In this document: positions 1 to 9,522 of the stretch, one piece after another
How positions within the stretch are numbered: the stretch's first letter is position 1
Layout: each line of letters opens with the position of its first letter
Notes under the pieces: model-generated
The model's input: only the letters and a program-made list of their open reading frames with translations
What the model was told of the DNA's origin: nothing
The model's database searches: none
Position numbers and translations under genes: made by a program
Source of the DNA: CAWEYO01 sp963813315
GTDB taxonomy: Bacteria; Pseudomonadota; Alphaproteobacteria; Rhizobiales; Rhizobiaceae
Assembly: GCA_963813315.1 (NCBI GenBank)
Contig: CAWEYO010000005.1
Coordinates: 372,001-436,000 of the forward strand
DNA length: 64,000 nucleotides
Direction of reading: 5' to 3'

Positions 1-1
1 T

Positions 2-49
2 GAACCCGAGCGCCTGATACGGAAAATAGACATTTCGGTGAAAGAGTAA
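2..49 (+). CDS. C-terminal tail of a gene cut by the window edge, possibly Hsp20
   Basis: An open frame enters from the left edge and stops at a TAA at 47-49, giving a tail that ends RKIDISVKE. Small heat-shock proteins of rhizobia often end in a proline/arginine-rich tail with an I-x-I motif, and DUF1150 genes normally follow hsp20. The Hsp20 call therefore rests mainly on the neighbour. Only 15 codons are visible, so identity is uncertain. Confidence 0.35.
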   Translation, partial: EPERLIRKIDISVKE

Positions 50-112
50 TCTGGAACCAACGGCTCAGTGGCGGGTTGGTCCGAAAGGACGCCCCGCTCG
101 AAGGAGGCTGAC

Positions 113-370
113 ATGACAGAGATCGCAAGCAAAACTCAAGTGACCCAGGCTGAACTGGCCCATCTCGGCGAAGGGGTGGTTGCCTATCTCCGCGAGATCG
201 GCAGCGATGAACTGAAAGGGAAATTTCCTGGTCTCCCCGAGATCGCGTCCGGAACCAGGCTTTGGGCGCTGTTTGCGGCCAACGGCCAGCCGATCCTTCT
301 GTCGGACGAGCGTGACCGGGCACTTGCCGGCGCCTTCGAGAACCACCTTACCCCGGTCGCCATCCACTAG
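113..370 (+). CDS. DUF1150 family protein
   Basis: Small acidic 85-residue protein of the alphaproteobacterial DUF1150 family, whose biochemical role is unknown. The start at 113 is chosen because a strong GGAGG ribosome site sits just upstream, and the family usually begins with a short polar stretch followed by an LxHLGxG-type segment, seen here as LAHLGEGVVAYLREIG. The family also has a central RLWALFAANGQPI-like core, present here. It follows a probable hsp20 tail by about 60 bases, the usual arrangement in Rhizobiales, which suggests a stress-linked role (inference). No membrane segment or signal peptide is seen. Confidence 0.8.
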   Translation: MTEIASKTQVTQAELAHLGEGVVAYLREIGSDELKGKFPGLPEIASGTRLWALFAANGQPILLSDERDRALAGAFENHLTPVAIH

Positions 371-580
371 TGTTAGGCTAGACTAACCCCTTCTCCCCTT
401 GTTGTGGGAGAAGGTGGCCGAGCGGAGCGAGGTCGGATAAGGGGTGATGGGAGAAGCATGGGCTTACCCATTTTCTCTGAGAGGCGGCCGCCCGGTCCAA
501 TACCCCACATCCACCTTCACTGCTTTCAGGCACCTTCTCCCACGAACGAGGGGAGAAGGGAAGGCGTCGCTCAGGATTCG
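371..580. repeat. Palindromic intergenic repeat (CTTCTCCC...GGGAGAAGG type)
   Basis: The gap between the DUF1150 gene and ptsN is filled by complementary blocks: CTTCTCCC and GGGAGAAGG occur in both orientations, around GTGGCCGAGCGGAGCGAGG. The same core occurs in the longer elements near 23.4 and 63.8 kb. A small GTTAG/CTAAC hairpin lies at about 373-388, right after the DUF1150 stop, but it has no U tract. Confidence 0.7.
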
Positions 581-1045
581 TCAGGCGGCGTGGGAAGCAG
601 GGGTCGATGCCAGAAAGGCGTGGATTGCGGCGGCGTCCTTGGTTCCGCGAATTTTTGCCACCGTGTCGGCATCGCGCAGGACGCGCGCGATACGCGACAG
701 CGCTTTCAAATGGTCGGCACCCGCGCCTTCGGGCGCCAGCAACAGGAAAACAAGATCGACCGGCTGGTCGTCGAGCGCCTCGAAATCGACCGGCTGGTCG
801 AGCCGCGCGAAGACGCCGGTGATGCGCTTGACGCCGGCGAGTTTGCCATGCGGGATTGCAATGCCGTTGCCCACGCCCGTGGAACCGAGGCGCTCACGCT
901 GAAGAATGGTGTCGAAAATTTCCCTTTCGGGTATGCCGGTAGCGGCTGCTGCTTTTTCGGAGAGAAGCTGCAAAAGCTGTTTCTTCGAGTTGGCTTTCAA
1001 GGCCGGCATGATAGCCGGGGCCTCGATAAGATCGCTGAGATCCAT
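581..1045 (-). CDS. ptsN: PTS IIA-like nitrogen-regulatory protein PtsN
   Basis: EIIA-Ntr protein of 154 residues, the normal length, and terminal phosphoacceptor of the nitrogen PTS (PtsP-NPr-PtsN). It regulates potassium transport, nitrogen and stress functions through its phosphorylation state. The active histidine is visible at residue 66 in GNGIAIPHGK, following the family segment LGSTGVGNG. The start MDLSDLI matches rhizobial homologues. It lies downstream of hpf on the same strand with a repeat-containing spacer of about 180 bases, the standard rpoN-hpf-ptsN order. The frame is intact, unlike rpoN further right. Confidence 0.95.
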   Translation of the reverse strand: MDLSDLIEAPAIMPALKANSKKQLLQLLSEKAAAATGIPEREIFDTILQRERLGSTGVGNGIAIPHGKLAGVKRITGVFARLDQPVDFEALDDQPVDLVFLLLAPEGAGADHLKALSRIARVLRDADTVAKIRGTKDAAAIHAFLASTPASHAA

Positions 1046-1119
1046 TCTTTTTTGTATCCTTTGCTCTGCCCGTACCCCGCCGCCTGGCCCCCCGCCCTGC
1101 GGTCCGGTCGAGAGTCAGG

Positions 1120-1223
1120 TCTAAAGCGCATTGCTTCGAAACGGATTCATGCAGCGCGCTTTAGGTATTGTTTTTGTGCAGGTCGTTATCCCAAAACCGC
1201 TGCGCACTTTTGGGCGACATGCA
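1120..1223. repeat. Intergenic repeat between hpf and ptsN
   Basis: The spacer holds AAAGCGCATTGCTTCGAAAC, a GCGCGCT block and CCCAAAACCGCTGCGCACTT. The ending resembles the AAACCGCCACGCACTTTTC units near 32 kb. This kind of short dispersed repeat is common in Mesorhizobium spacers. No promoter for ptsN could be picked out with confidence. Confidence 0.45.
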
Positions 1224-1793
1224 CTAGGCCCTCACCGACGGATCGATCCAGCCGATATTTCCGTCAGCCCTTCGATAGACAACGTTCACGTGATCGTTTC
1301 CCGCGTTGCGGAAGACGAAAACGGGGCTGTCCTTGGTGTCGAGCTCGATGACGGCCGACGCCACCGACATTGTCCTGAGCGTCAGCGTCGACTCTGCGAC
1401 GATAGCCGGCGCGTAGTCTTCCGGCACCTCGTCCTCTTCCTCGGCGACGGGCGCAAAGACATTGTAGGCGATCGTGGTCGCGGTGCCGTCCCCGCCCTGT
1501 CCGTGCGATCTCAGCCGCCGCTTGTAGCGCCTGAGCCGCTTCTCGAAACGGTCAGCCGCCACGTCGAAAGCCGCGGTCGGTTCCTGGGCATCGCCGGTCG
1601 CCTGGAGCGCCATCCCTGAATCGAGATGAATCATGCAATCGGCGGTAAAACGGGATCCGGACTTGATCACATTGACGTGGCCCGAAAAACCGCCGTCGAA
1701 GTACTTGTCGACAGCCTCGCCGATCCGACCCCTGATGCGGGCTCGGAATGCGTCGCCGATGTCCATGTGTTTCCCCGATATGCGCAGGCTCAT
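1224..1793 (-). CDS. hpf: Ribosome hibernation-promoting factor, long form
   Basis: Long-form HPF of 189 residues that dimerises 70S ribosomes into inactive 100S particles in starvation. The N-terminal S30AE domain covers about residues 1-110 (MSLRISGKHMDIGDAFR start; basic KRLRRYKRRLRSH stretch). The C-terminal dimerisation domain covers about 130-189, with SPVFVFRNAGNDHVNVVYRR and GNIGWIDP. An upstream in-frame start exists, but 1793 (MSLRISGKH) matches the family. It sits before ptsN on the same strand. Normally rpoN is immediately upstream; here about 6 kb of accessory genes intervene. Confidence 0.93.
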   Translation of the reverse strand: MSLRISGKHMDIGDAFRARIRGRIGEAVDKYFDGGFSGHVNVIKSGSRFTADCMIHLDSGMALQATGDAQEPTAAFDVAADRFEKRLRRYKRRLRSHGQGGDGTATTIAYNVFAPVAEEEDEVPEDYAPAIVAESTLTLRTMSVASAVIELDTKDSPVFVFRNAGNDHVNVVYRRADGNIGWIDPSVRA

Positions 1794-2036
1794 CTGAAAA
1801 CTGACCTCTTCTGTCCAGAGTCTAAACTGTTCGGAGTTTATACCCGTAGCCGGGACGCACAAGGTTCGCGGCGCCGTCGACGCCGATTTAGGTCCGGAAT
1901 TTCCGGTTGATCACGGCCCGTCTCCAGGACGGTTCCGGTTCATTCGAGGAATGGGCCCGTCTCATGCCGGCGGGCTTCTAGTCACTTCGGCACCGGTTGT
2001 CAATGAAGGTCCCTCGAGCGAAGTGAAGCCTCTACC

Positions 2037-4727
2037 TCACACCACCATGAAATCGGCATGGGTGAGCGCCAGCCCGCTGCCGAGCGTGGCAAACTGAACC
2101 GCGCCGCCTGCCGCATTGCCGTCGGAATCGTAGCTCAGCGCGCCGGTCGCCTTGTTGTAGATGATGCGGTCGCTGGCATCGTGCGCCGCAGCACCCGCAT
2201 AAAAGGCGCTCTCGGCCAAAGTGCCGGTTGCCTTCAGCGCGGCGAACACCGCGTTTTCCATCCGCACCGTGTCGTCAGCAACCGAGAAATCGTTGATCTT
2301 GTCGCTGTTGGCCGCGCTCAATGCGGCGTTGAAGAAGAACGTATCCTTGCCCACCCCGCCGGTGAGCATATCCTTGCCCACGCCGCCGTTCAGCATGTCA
2401 TTGCCCGCGCCCCCGTCAAGCGTGTTGGCGCCGGTGTTGCCGGTCAGTTTGTTGTTGGAGGCATTGCCCGTGCCCTTGATGTTGCCGGAGCCTGTCAGCG
2501 TCAGGGTCTCGACAGTGCCGACACTCACCAGACTGAAAGTGATCGAGGATTGTATGCCATCGAGCCCGCCCGACACGCTCTCAATGACCTTGTCGCCGGT
2601 GTTGTCGACGACATAGACGTCGTTGCCGGCGCCGCCGCTCAGCATGTCGGCGCCCGCTCCGCCGCTGACAGTATCGTCGCCCGCGCCGCCGTTGATGGTG
2701 TCGGCGTCGCCCGCACCGCCATCGATCCTGTCGGCGCCATTCCCGCCGGCAATCGTGTCGGCGCCCGCCCCGCCGCTGATCCTGTCGGCGCCATTCCCGC
2801 CGGTGATCTTGTCGTCGCCCGTTGCGCCATAGAGCCTGCTGCCCGCTTCGCCGGTGCCGCCGGTGATCGTGTCATCGCCTGCGCCGCCGGCGATCGTGTC
2901 GGCGCCGGCGCCGCCGGTGATCGTGTCGTTGCCCGATCCGCCGGTGATCGTGTCGTTGCCGCCGCCGCCATTAAGCGTGTCGTCGCCGTTGCTGCCGGTG
3001 ATCGTATTGGCGCTGGCATCGCCCGTCAGGTTGACGGCATCAACCGACCCGCTTGCATCGACATTTTCGAAGCCGGTGACAATCGACGTGTTGTCAGTAG
3101 TTTGGGCCGACGATGAACTCAGGTCGATCGTTGCGCCACCGCCCACGATCCCGTCGAACGTTTCGGCTCCGCCCACGATCAAAGTGTCGTTACCGGTCCC
3201 GCCGTTGAGCGTGTCGTCGCCCCCGCCTCCGCCGATCGTGTCGGCGCCGGCGCCGCCGGTGATCGTGTCGTTGCCCGTGCCGCCTGTGAGCACATTGGCG
3301 TTGGCATCGCCCGTCAGGCTTGCGGCACCATACGTGCTAGCGACATTCTCGAAGCCGGTGGCGATCGCCGTGTCGCCGATAGTCTGGTCCGACAAAGAAT
3401 TCAGGTCGACCGTTGCGTCACGGCCCACGATCAAGGTGTCACTGCCGGCCCCGCCGTTGAGTGTGTCGGCGCCGCCCTCCCACCAGTAATGGATCGTGTC
3501 GTCGCCATCGCCGCCGTCGATAGCGTCGGCGTAGGGGCTGCCGGTGAACTCATTGGCATTGGCATCGCCCGTCAGGCTGACGGCCGTGCTCGAATCTGAC
3601 GCATCCACATTCTCGAAGCCTGTGACAATCGCCGTGTCGCCGATAGTCTGGTCCGACGAAGAATTCAGGTCGATCGTTGTGGCTCCGATCCTAAACACCA
3701 AAGTGTCGTCGCCTGCACCGCCATTGAGCGTGTCCGGGTCTTCGCTCCAGTCGTCGCTCCAGGCGCTGCCGTCGATCGTGTCGTCGCCGTCGCCGCCGTC
3801 GATCCAGTCGGCGCCACTGCCGGCTTCGATCCAGTCGTCGCCGCCGCCGCCCATGACCGTGTCGGCGCCATTGTCGGCTTCGATCCGGTCGTCGCCGCCG
3901 CCGCCATTAATCGTGTCAGCACCGTTGCCGCCACGGAAGTCATTGGCGTTGGCGTTGCCCGTCAGGCTGACACCTTCGGTCGAGTGGGTTGCAAAGACAT
4001 TGTCAAAGCCGGTGACATTCGCCGTGTCGCCGGAAGTCTGGTCTAACAGGGACAGGTTGATCGTTGCGGCTTCGGTCACGATCAACGTGCTACGTTCCCC
4101 ACCGCCGTCAATCGAGATGTCCGAGCCGTCGTAAATGACTTCGCTGCCTGTAGCAGACGATCGTGTCGGCGCCAGCGCCGCCATCGATCACGTCGTTGCT
4201 TTCTCCGCCGATGATCGTGTCGGCGCCAGCGCCGCCACTGATGTAGCCTTCGCCTGATCCGCCGATGATCGTGTCGGCGAAGCTGCTGCCGGTGACCTCG
4301 AACTCCCCCATCGCATGCCCTCTCGCCCGCTCAGGTTCATCGTCACGCCGGCCGTCGCAAGACTGGCGTCGATCCGTACGACGCCCGTGATCGACCCATT
4401 CGCAAGCGTGTTGAGGTCGGCAGAGGTCGATTTCAGGTTGATCGTGTTTTGATCGACGCGGCGGAAATCGATCTTGCCCGCGCCGATGATGATGGCGTCA
4501 AGCTGCTCGCCGGTGAGCGTCACGTTTACATAGATCGTGCTGCTGAGAATGCCGGTCTCGACATTGACGATCGACGGGGCGACGAGCGCAGAAATGTTTA
4601 TCGTCCCTTCCACGACGACGTTAAGCACATCCGTGCCGCGGCCGAGATCGATAACATCGAAACTCGCCCATTGCGCCGCCGTCATCGTCACGATGTCGTC
4701 GTCGTCCGTACCGGTAAACGTCGTCAT
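2037..4727 (-). pseudogene. RTX-type calcium-binding repeat protein, reading frame broken twice
   Basis: Large predicted type I-secreted protein of about 895 residues if frames are joined. It is dominated by GGxGxDxΦx nonapeptide repeats (such as GGAGADTIAGGAGDDTITGG), which fold as calcium-binding beta-rolls. The N-terminus (MTTFTGTDDDDIVTMTAAQW) is already repeat-like. Four or more longer modules alternate with the RTX blocks, each with DQTxGDTAxVTGFENV followed by SLTGDANANxxTG. The C-terminus (FMVV, preceded by SYDSDGNAAGGAVQFATL) looks like a type I secretion signal. The frame shifts near 4305-4309 (a five-C run, where one more base would restore it) and near 4158 (one extra base). No transporter genes are adjacent. 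Function beyond calcium binding and secretion is unknown. Confidence 0.85.
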
Positions 4728-5360
4728 GACCGCGGTCCTTCGGCCGTCCGGGTTACGGGCGGGGTGGGTTCGAGGGTGGTCATTTTAGCGAACTGCCCGC
4801 ATGAAGCCGGACAACTTTCCGCCGAAGCCATCATTCCGCACCGGATTTGTTTTTTGCGCATATGGTCCCGCCCGCAAGAGCTTGCAACTCTACCTTTGCT
4901 TGTGCATGATCTTGTCCGAAAGTCTACAACTTTTTGCTGTGCCGCTCTTCAGACAGGTTGCGCCGGTCCGTTTCAGCCCCGCACGCGGTCCACACCAATG
5001 CGTTGATTAGACTTAAGAATACTCCCGCGGCGGCAACTCGAAACAACAACCGGCGATGCAGAACGGTGGCCGTCGCTTGCATGGCGGAGTACGGGTCCGA
5101 TCAATCCCGAGGGCCTGGCATCAGAGCAGGCAATTGCGACCCTCGCGGTCGAAGACATGAGCGTTCGCCGGGTCGAAGCGGAAGCGGACGGACGAACCAA
5201 ATCGTGGCGGCAGGTTTGCCTTGCATTTCCACCGTCACGAGTTGGAATGCACTATTTCCGGGCATTGCGCCTTGTCGGTCAGGCGTTGCGTGCTTCAATC
5301 TGCCGATCCGCCCGTCTAAAGTCCTTGACGTGGCCTGCTGCGCCATCAGGGAGACGGACG
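4728..5360. other. Divergent spacer between the RTX gene and DUF1254 genes
   Basis: Intergenic stretch of 633 bases, AT-richer near 4780-5040. It should carry the leftward RTX promoter and the rightward DUF1254 promoter, but no clear -35/-10 pair or operator could be assigned. It also contains the ABC-ATPase relic at 5121-5234. Nothing else is recognised. Confidence 0.6.
5121..5234 (-). pseudogene. Relic of the C-terminus of a sugar ABC transporter ATPase
   Basis: On the minus strand a short open stretch ends in RFDPANAHVFDREGRNCLL followed by TGA. This is the characteristic end of UgpC/MalK-like ATPases of rhizobial sugar importers, where the TOBE domain finishes with a FDPxxxHVFD motif. 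Only about 37 codons remain between two stops, with no Walker motifs nearby, so the rest of the gene has been lost. It probably marks a past deletion or rearrangement at this spot. Confidence 0.65.
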
Positions 5361-6767
5361 ATGATCAGAGCGACACTTGCAGTCCTTGCCGTGCTGTCAG
5401 CGCCGATATCGGTATTTGGGCAAGGTTTGTCCGCCAAAGACCTCACCCGGCGCACGATCGAACGCCGCGCCGTCGAGGCAGTCATCTGGGGCATGCCGGC
5501 CGTCAACTACAACCTCATGTATGAGGCGATGGTCCGCGAAGCCCACGGTGGCTTCAACCAGATCGTCTATTGGTCGCGCCTGCCGGACTGGAAGAACCAA
5601 ACGCTGACGCCGAACCCGGACTCCATCTACCTGATGCCGTTCTTCAACGTTCAAGAGGGGCCGGTGGTGATCGAGATACCGCCGGCCGACGACGGTGTGA
5701 TCAACGGCACGATCATGGACGCCTGGCAGGTCCCGCTGGAGGATGTAGGTCCGGCCGGCGTCGACAAGGGCGCCGGGGGTAAGTACCTGATCCTGCCGCC
5801 GGACTACAAGGACACCCCGCCCGAAGGCTACATCGTCCTGCCGTCACAGACCTATCAGGGCTACGCCCTGCTTCGCTCGATCTTGAAGAGCGGCAGCGAT
5901 GCCGATGTCGCCAAGGCGGTGACCTACAGCCGGCGCATCAAGCTCTACCCGCTGGCGAAGGCTACCAATCCGCCAGAGACCACCTTCGTTGACGCGATCG
6001 ACGTCGTCTACGATGCGACCATTCCGTACGACTGGCGCTTCTTCCAGTCGCTCGACCGCTTTGTGCAGCGGGAGGTGTGGCTCACCCGAGACCAGGTAAT
6101 GATCGGCCAGCTCAAGTCGATCGGCATTGAGAAGGGGAAACCGTTCAGCCCTGACGAGGCGACACAAGCCATCCTGCGTGCTGCCGCTGAAGAGGCTCAT
6201 GCCTTGCTGGAAAGCCGGTATGAGGGCCTCTTCGCACCCCCCTACTTCGACATCAGCCGGTGGGCTCCGCCAGCGCTTCCTGACTTCCTCCAAGGAGCGA
6301 CGAACGGCTACTCCGACCCAGACGCCTATCCGGTCGACAGCCGCGGGTTGGTCTTCTCCTTTGCCTTCTTCACACCCAAGCATCTGGGGCAGGGCCAGTT
6401 CTACCTGATGACGATCAAGGACAAACCCGGCCAGAACTTCGACGGCCGCAGCACATATCGCCTGATCGTGTCAGCGAACGCGCCAGTCACGCAATACTGG
6501 TCAGCGACGGTCTACGACCGTGCGACCCACGCGCTCATACGCGGACTGCCTCGATCAAGCCGCTCGTCTCAGAACTCGGGCCTGCAGAAGAACGCGGACG
6601 GCTCGGTGGACGTCTATTTCGGGCCTGAGGCGCCAGCCGGCAAAGAGACGAACTGGGTTCCCACCAACCCCGGCGGGCAGTTCGAGGTCCTGTTCCGGTT
6701 CTACGGCCCGACCAAACCCCTGTTCGACAAAACCTGGAAGTTGCCTGACATTGAGAAGGTGGATTGA
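5361..6767 (+). CDS. DUF1254/DUF1214 domain secreted protein, long copy
   Basis: Predicted exported protein of 468 residues. Residues 1-21 form a signal peptide ending near SVFGQG. A DUF1254 domain follows (NYNLMYEAMV, then NPDSIYLMPFFNVQ), and a DUF1214 domain lies towards the C-terminus (GRSTYRLIVSANAPVTQYWS). The family is widespread in soil bacteria and is often annotated as carboxylesterase-like, but no catalytic function is established. The start at 5361 follows GGGAGACGG. It lies 16 bases before a shorter paralogue, so both are probably co-transcribed. It belongs to the block that separates rpoN from hpf. The frame is intact although neighbours on both sides are frameshifted. Confidence 0.85.
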   Translation: MIRATLAVLAVLSAPISVFGQGLSAKDLTRRTIERRAVEAVIWGMPAVNYNLMYEAMVREAHGGFNQIVYWSRLPDWKNQTLTPNPDSIYLMPFFNVQEGPVVIEIPPADDGVINGTIMDAWQVPLEDVGPAGVDKGAGGKYLILPPDYKDTPPEGYIVLPSQTYQGYALLRSILKSGSDADVAKAVTYSRRIKLYPLAKATNPPETTFVDAIDVVYDATIPYDWRFFQSLDRFVQREVWLTRDQVMIGQLKSIGIEKGKPFSPDEATQAILRAAAEEAHALLESRYEGLFAPPYFDISRWAPPALPDFLQGATNGYSDPDAYPVDSRGLVFSFAFFTPKHLGQGQFYLMTIKDKPGQNFDGRSTYRLIVSANAPVTQYWSATVYDRATHALIRGLPRSSRSSQNSGLQKNADGSVDVYFGPEAPAGKETNWVPTNPGGQFEVLFRFYGPTKPLFDKTWKLPDIEKVD

Positions 6768-6783
6768 GCGCGGAGAGTTCCCG

Positions 6784-7803
6784 ATGCACATTCGACATCT
6801 TTTCGCAGCCGCCTTGGTGATTGTCGCGACTGCATATGCCAGCGCGCAGGAGGCGATCCCGGTCACCGCCGACAACATCATCCGCGCAGAGTCGGACGCG
6901 GTCTTTGCAGGCCTCGTGGCGCAGGGTGGCTTTGGCAAGTTCTACCACAACCGCGAGCTGACGCCGATCGACAGCCGCATCGTCAAGCGCCCCAACCGTG
7001 ATACGCTTTATTCAACAGGTGTGTTCGACCTCGATGCCGGACCCGTGACGATCTCTCTGCCCGATGCGGGCAATCGCTTTTTAACGATGATTGCGATCGA
7101 CGAGGATCATTATGTGTTCACGGTCGTCTATGGGGCGGGCAGCCACACGCTGACCAGGGAGCAGGTCGGCACGCGCTACGCCGTGGCGGCGATCCGCATC
7201 CTGGTCGATCCAAATGATCCGAAGGACGTGGCGCGGGTCAACGCCTTGCAGGATGCCGTCAAAGTCGAGCAGCCGGGCGGACCGGGCAAATTCGACGTGC
7301 CGAACTGGGACGCAGCCAGCCAGAAGAAGGTGCGCGATGCGCTGGTGGTGCTGGGCGAAACCATCCCTGATTGGCGTCGCGCGGCGGGCCGCAGGAATGA
7401 GGTCGATCCGATCAGGCACCTGATCGTCACCACAACGGGCTGGGGTCTCAATCCTGATAAGGATGCCATCTACCTCAACGTCACGCCAAGCAAGAACGAT
7501 GGCACGACGATCTACAGGCTCAGCGTTAAGGACGTACCCGTCGATGGCTTCTGGTCGATCAGCCTCTACAACGCCGAGGGCTATTTCGAGCCAAACAATC
7601 TCAACGCCTATTCGCTCAACGGCATCACGGCGCAGAAGAGCGCGGACGGGTCGGTCGCCGTCCAGTTCGGCGGCTGTGACGGCAAGGTTGCCAATTGCCT
7701 GCCGACGATGGCCGGCTGGAACTACATGGTCCGGCTCTATCGGCCACGCGCCGATATTTTGGATGGCAGTTGGACGTTTCCCGAGGCGCAGCCGGTGAAT
7801 TGA
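6784..7803 (+). CDS. DUF1254/DUF1214 domain secreted protein, short copy
   Basis: Predicted exported protein of 339 residues. The signal peptide is residues 1-21, ending at AYASAQ. DUF1254 features follow (FYHNRELTPIDSRIVKRPNRDTLYS), and a C-terminal DUF1214 region contains IYRLSVKDVPVDGFWSISLYN. This copy keeps the N-P/R-D-T-Y-S and Y-F-E-P-N-N-type segments typical of short DUF1254 proteins. It is the second gene of a two-gene unit with the longer copy and ends 26 bases from the convergent rpoN end. The molecular function is not known. Confidence 0.85.
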   Translation: MHIRHLFAAALVIVATAYASAQEAIPVTADNIIRAESDAVFAGLVAQGGFGKFYHNRELTPIDSRIVKRPNRDTLYSTGVFDLDAGPVTISLPDAGNRFLTMIAIDEDHYVFTVVYGAGSHTLTREQVGTRYAVAAIRILVDPNDPKDVARVNALQDAVKVEQPGGPGKFDVPNWDAASQKKVRDALVVLGETIPDWRRAAGRRNEVDPIRHLIVTTTGWGLNPDKDAIYLNVTPSKNDGTTIYRLSVKDVPVDGFWSISLYNAEGYFEPNNLNAYSLNGITAQKSADGSVAVQFGGCDGKVANCLPTMAGWNYMVRLYRPRADILDGSWTFPEAQPVN

Positions 7804-7829
7804 ATCGGTTGCGAAAGTCGTATTCGGGT

Positions 7830-9352
7830 CTAGCCTTGCGCGATAGCCTGAGCGCGCTTTTCGCGGCGGCGCTGTACCGAGGAGGGAATGTTCATGCCTT
7901 CCCGGTACTTGGCCACCGTGCGACGGGCGATAACGACGCCGTCACCCTTCAGGATATCAACGATTGCATCGTCGGAGAGCACGGCGGCTGACGTTTCCGT
8001 CTCGATCAGTGCTCGAATGCGGTCGCGCACGGCTTCAGAGGAATGCGCGACACCTCCCCCGGACGAGGCGATCGCCCCAGTGAAGAAGTAGCGCAGTTCG
8101 AAAACCCCGCGCGGGGTAAGCATGTATTTGTTGGCGGTGACGCGGCTGACTGTCAATTCGTGCATGCCGATCGCGTCCGCGACGGTACGCAGGTTGAGCG
8201 GACGCAGATGCCTGCACGCCGTTTACGAGGAAGGCGTCCTGCTGGCGTACGATCTCGGACGCGACTTTCAGGATCGTCCTTGCGCGCTGGTCAAGGCTGC
8301 GCGTCAACCAATTGGCGTTCTGCAGGCATTCGGCAAGAAAATCCCTGTCGGACTTGCCCTTGGCCTGGCTGGAGACGCTGGCGAAGTAGACCTGATCCAC
8401 CAGGACGCGCGGAAGCGTGTCGGGATTGAGCTCGACCGCCCAGCCGCCGCCGTTCGCAGCTTTCACCAGCACGTCGGGCACAATCGTTTCGGCGATGCCG
8501 CCCGTAAACGCCATGCCGGGTCGCGGATCGAGCGCGCGGATCTCTCCGAGCATTTCGACCAGGTCTTCCTCGTCGACGCCGCAGGTCCTTTTCAGCGCCT
8601 GGAAATCACGCCGCGCCAAAAGGTCGAGATTGTCGACAAGGGCGCGCATGGCCGGGTCGAGCCGATCACGGGCGGCGAGCTGCAGCGCCAGGCATCCGGC
8701 AAGATCGCGGGCAAAAATACCGGGCGGATCGAAGTTCTGACATGTGCCGAGTACGGCATAAACGGCTGCTTCCGGCGTCCCGAGCCTCTGGGCGATCTCG
8801 GCGGGGTCGCCGCGCATGTAACCTGCCTCGTCAAGGGCGTCGGCAAGCTCTCCGGCAATCAGGCGTGAGGCGGGGTCAGCGAATGCGAAGCGCGATCTGC
8901 CCTGCCGCATGGTCCCGCAATGTGATTGCGGCGGCCGCCATGTCCTCGATGTCGAAACCGTCTGCCCGACCGGCGCCGCTCCCGGCTGCTGGCGCGGATT
9001 TCCACTGTGCGGACAAATCCGGGCCGAGCCGTTCGCTTGTGCCGGGATCGTCAGGAAATATGTTTTCGAGCGAGGCGTCGAGCTTGTCCGACATTGCCTC
9101 GGCGCTCGCCGGCCGCTCCGTTTCGGCGAACCAGTCGATCTCGGCTCCGCCGGATACCTCAGCTGGCTGTTCGGCGGGCGTTTCCTCCCGGGCCTGGGCG
9201 CGCTCGAGTAAGGGATTGCGTTCGATTTCCTCGTCCACGAAGCGCTCGAGTTCGACGTGGTTGAGCTGCAGCAGGCGGATCGACTGCAGCAACTGCGGCG
9301 TCATGACGAGCGATTGTGCCTGACGTAACTGTAGTTTGGCCGCAAGCGCCAT
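7830..9352 (-). pseudogene. rpoN: RNA polymerase sigma-54 factor RpoN, frame interrupted twice
   Basis: Joined across two frame breaks, this gives about 506 residues, full length for sigma-54, which directs transcription from -24/-12 promoters with AAA activators. Region I is glutamine/leucine-rich (LQLRQAQSLVMTPQLLQ). The core-binding region follows, then the HTH (LRTVADAIGMHESTVSRVTA) and the diagnostic RpoN box ARRTVAKYRE near the end. The breaks are at about 8887 (one extra base between ALxFADP parts) and about 8211 (one extra base before LRPLNLRTVAD). All domains are otherwise conserved, so a sequence error is more likely than true decay. It follows lptB, the standard order. If real, nitrogen metabolism would be crippled. 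Confidence 0.9.
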
Positions 9353-9522
9353 ATCGCCCGGTTTTCCTCTTCTTGCCGTAAGCTAGAAATTCCTTTGCCG
9401 CGGGCATTGAAACTGGCCTGGCTTTTGCTTGTCAAGAAGGGACGGGCCGCCCTTGTGTGGTGGATTTGAAGTTCCGGTTATTTCCACGAATTTCGGATTC
9501 GCCACACTTGGCGCGAGTGCGG

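Noticed and set aside
371..390. Rho-independent terminator after the DUF1150 gene
   Set aside because: Only a 5-bp stem with no U tract; noted as part of the repeat region instead.
404..1351. Long open frame (over 300 codons) on the plus strand over ptsN and hpf
   Set aside because: It is antisense to two well-conserved genes and its protein is arginine-rich and low in similarity; high GC creates such frames.
2058..3116. Long plus-strand frame opposite the RTX repeats
   Set aside because: The repetitive GC-rich RTX DNA leaves several frames open; the minus-strand frame has clear calcium-binding repeats.
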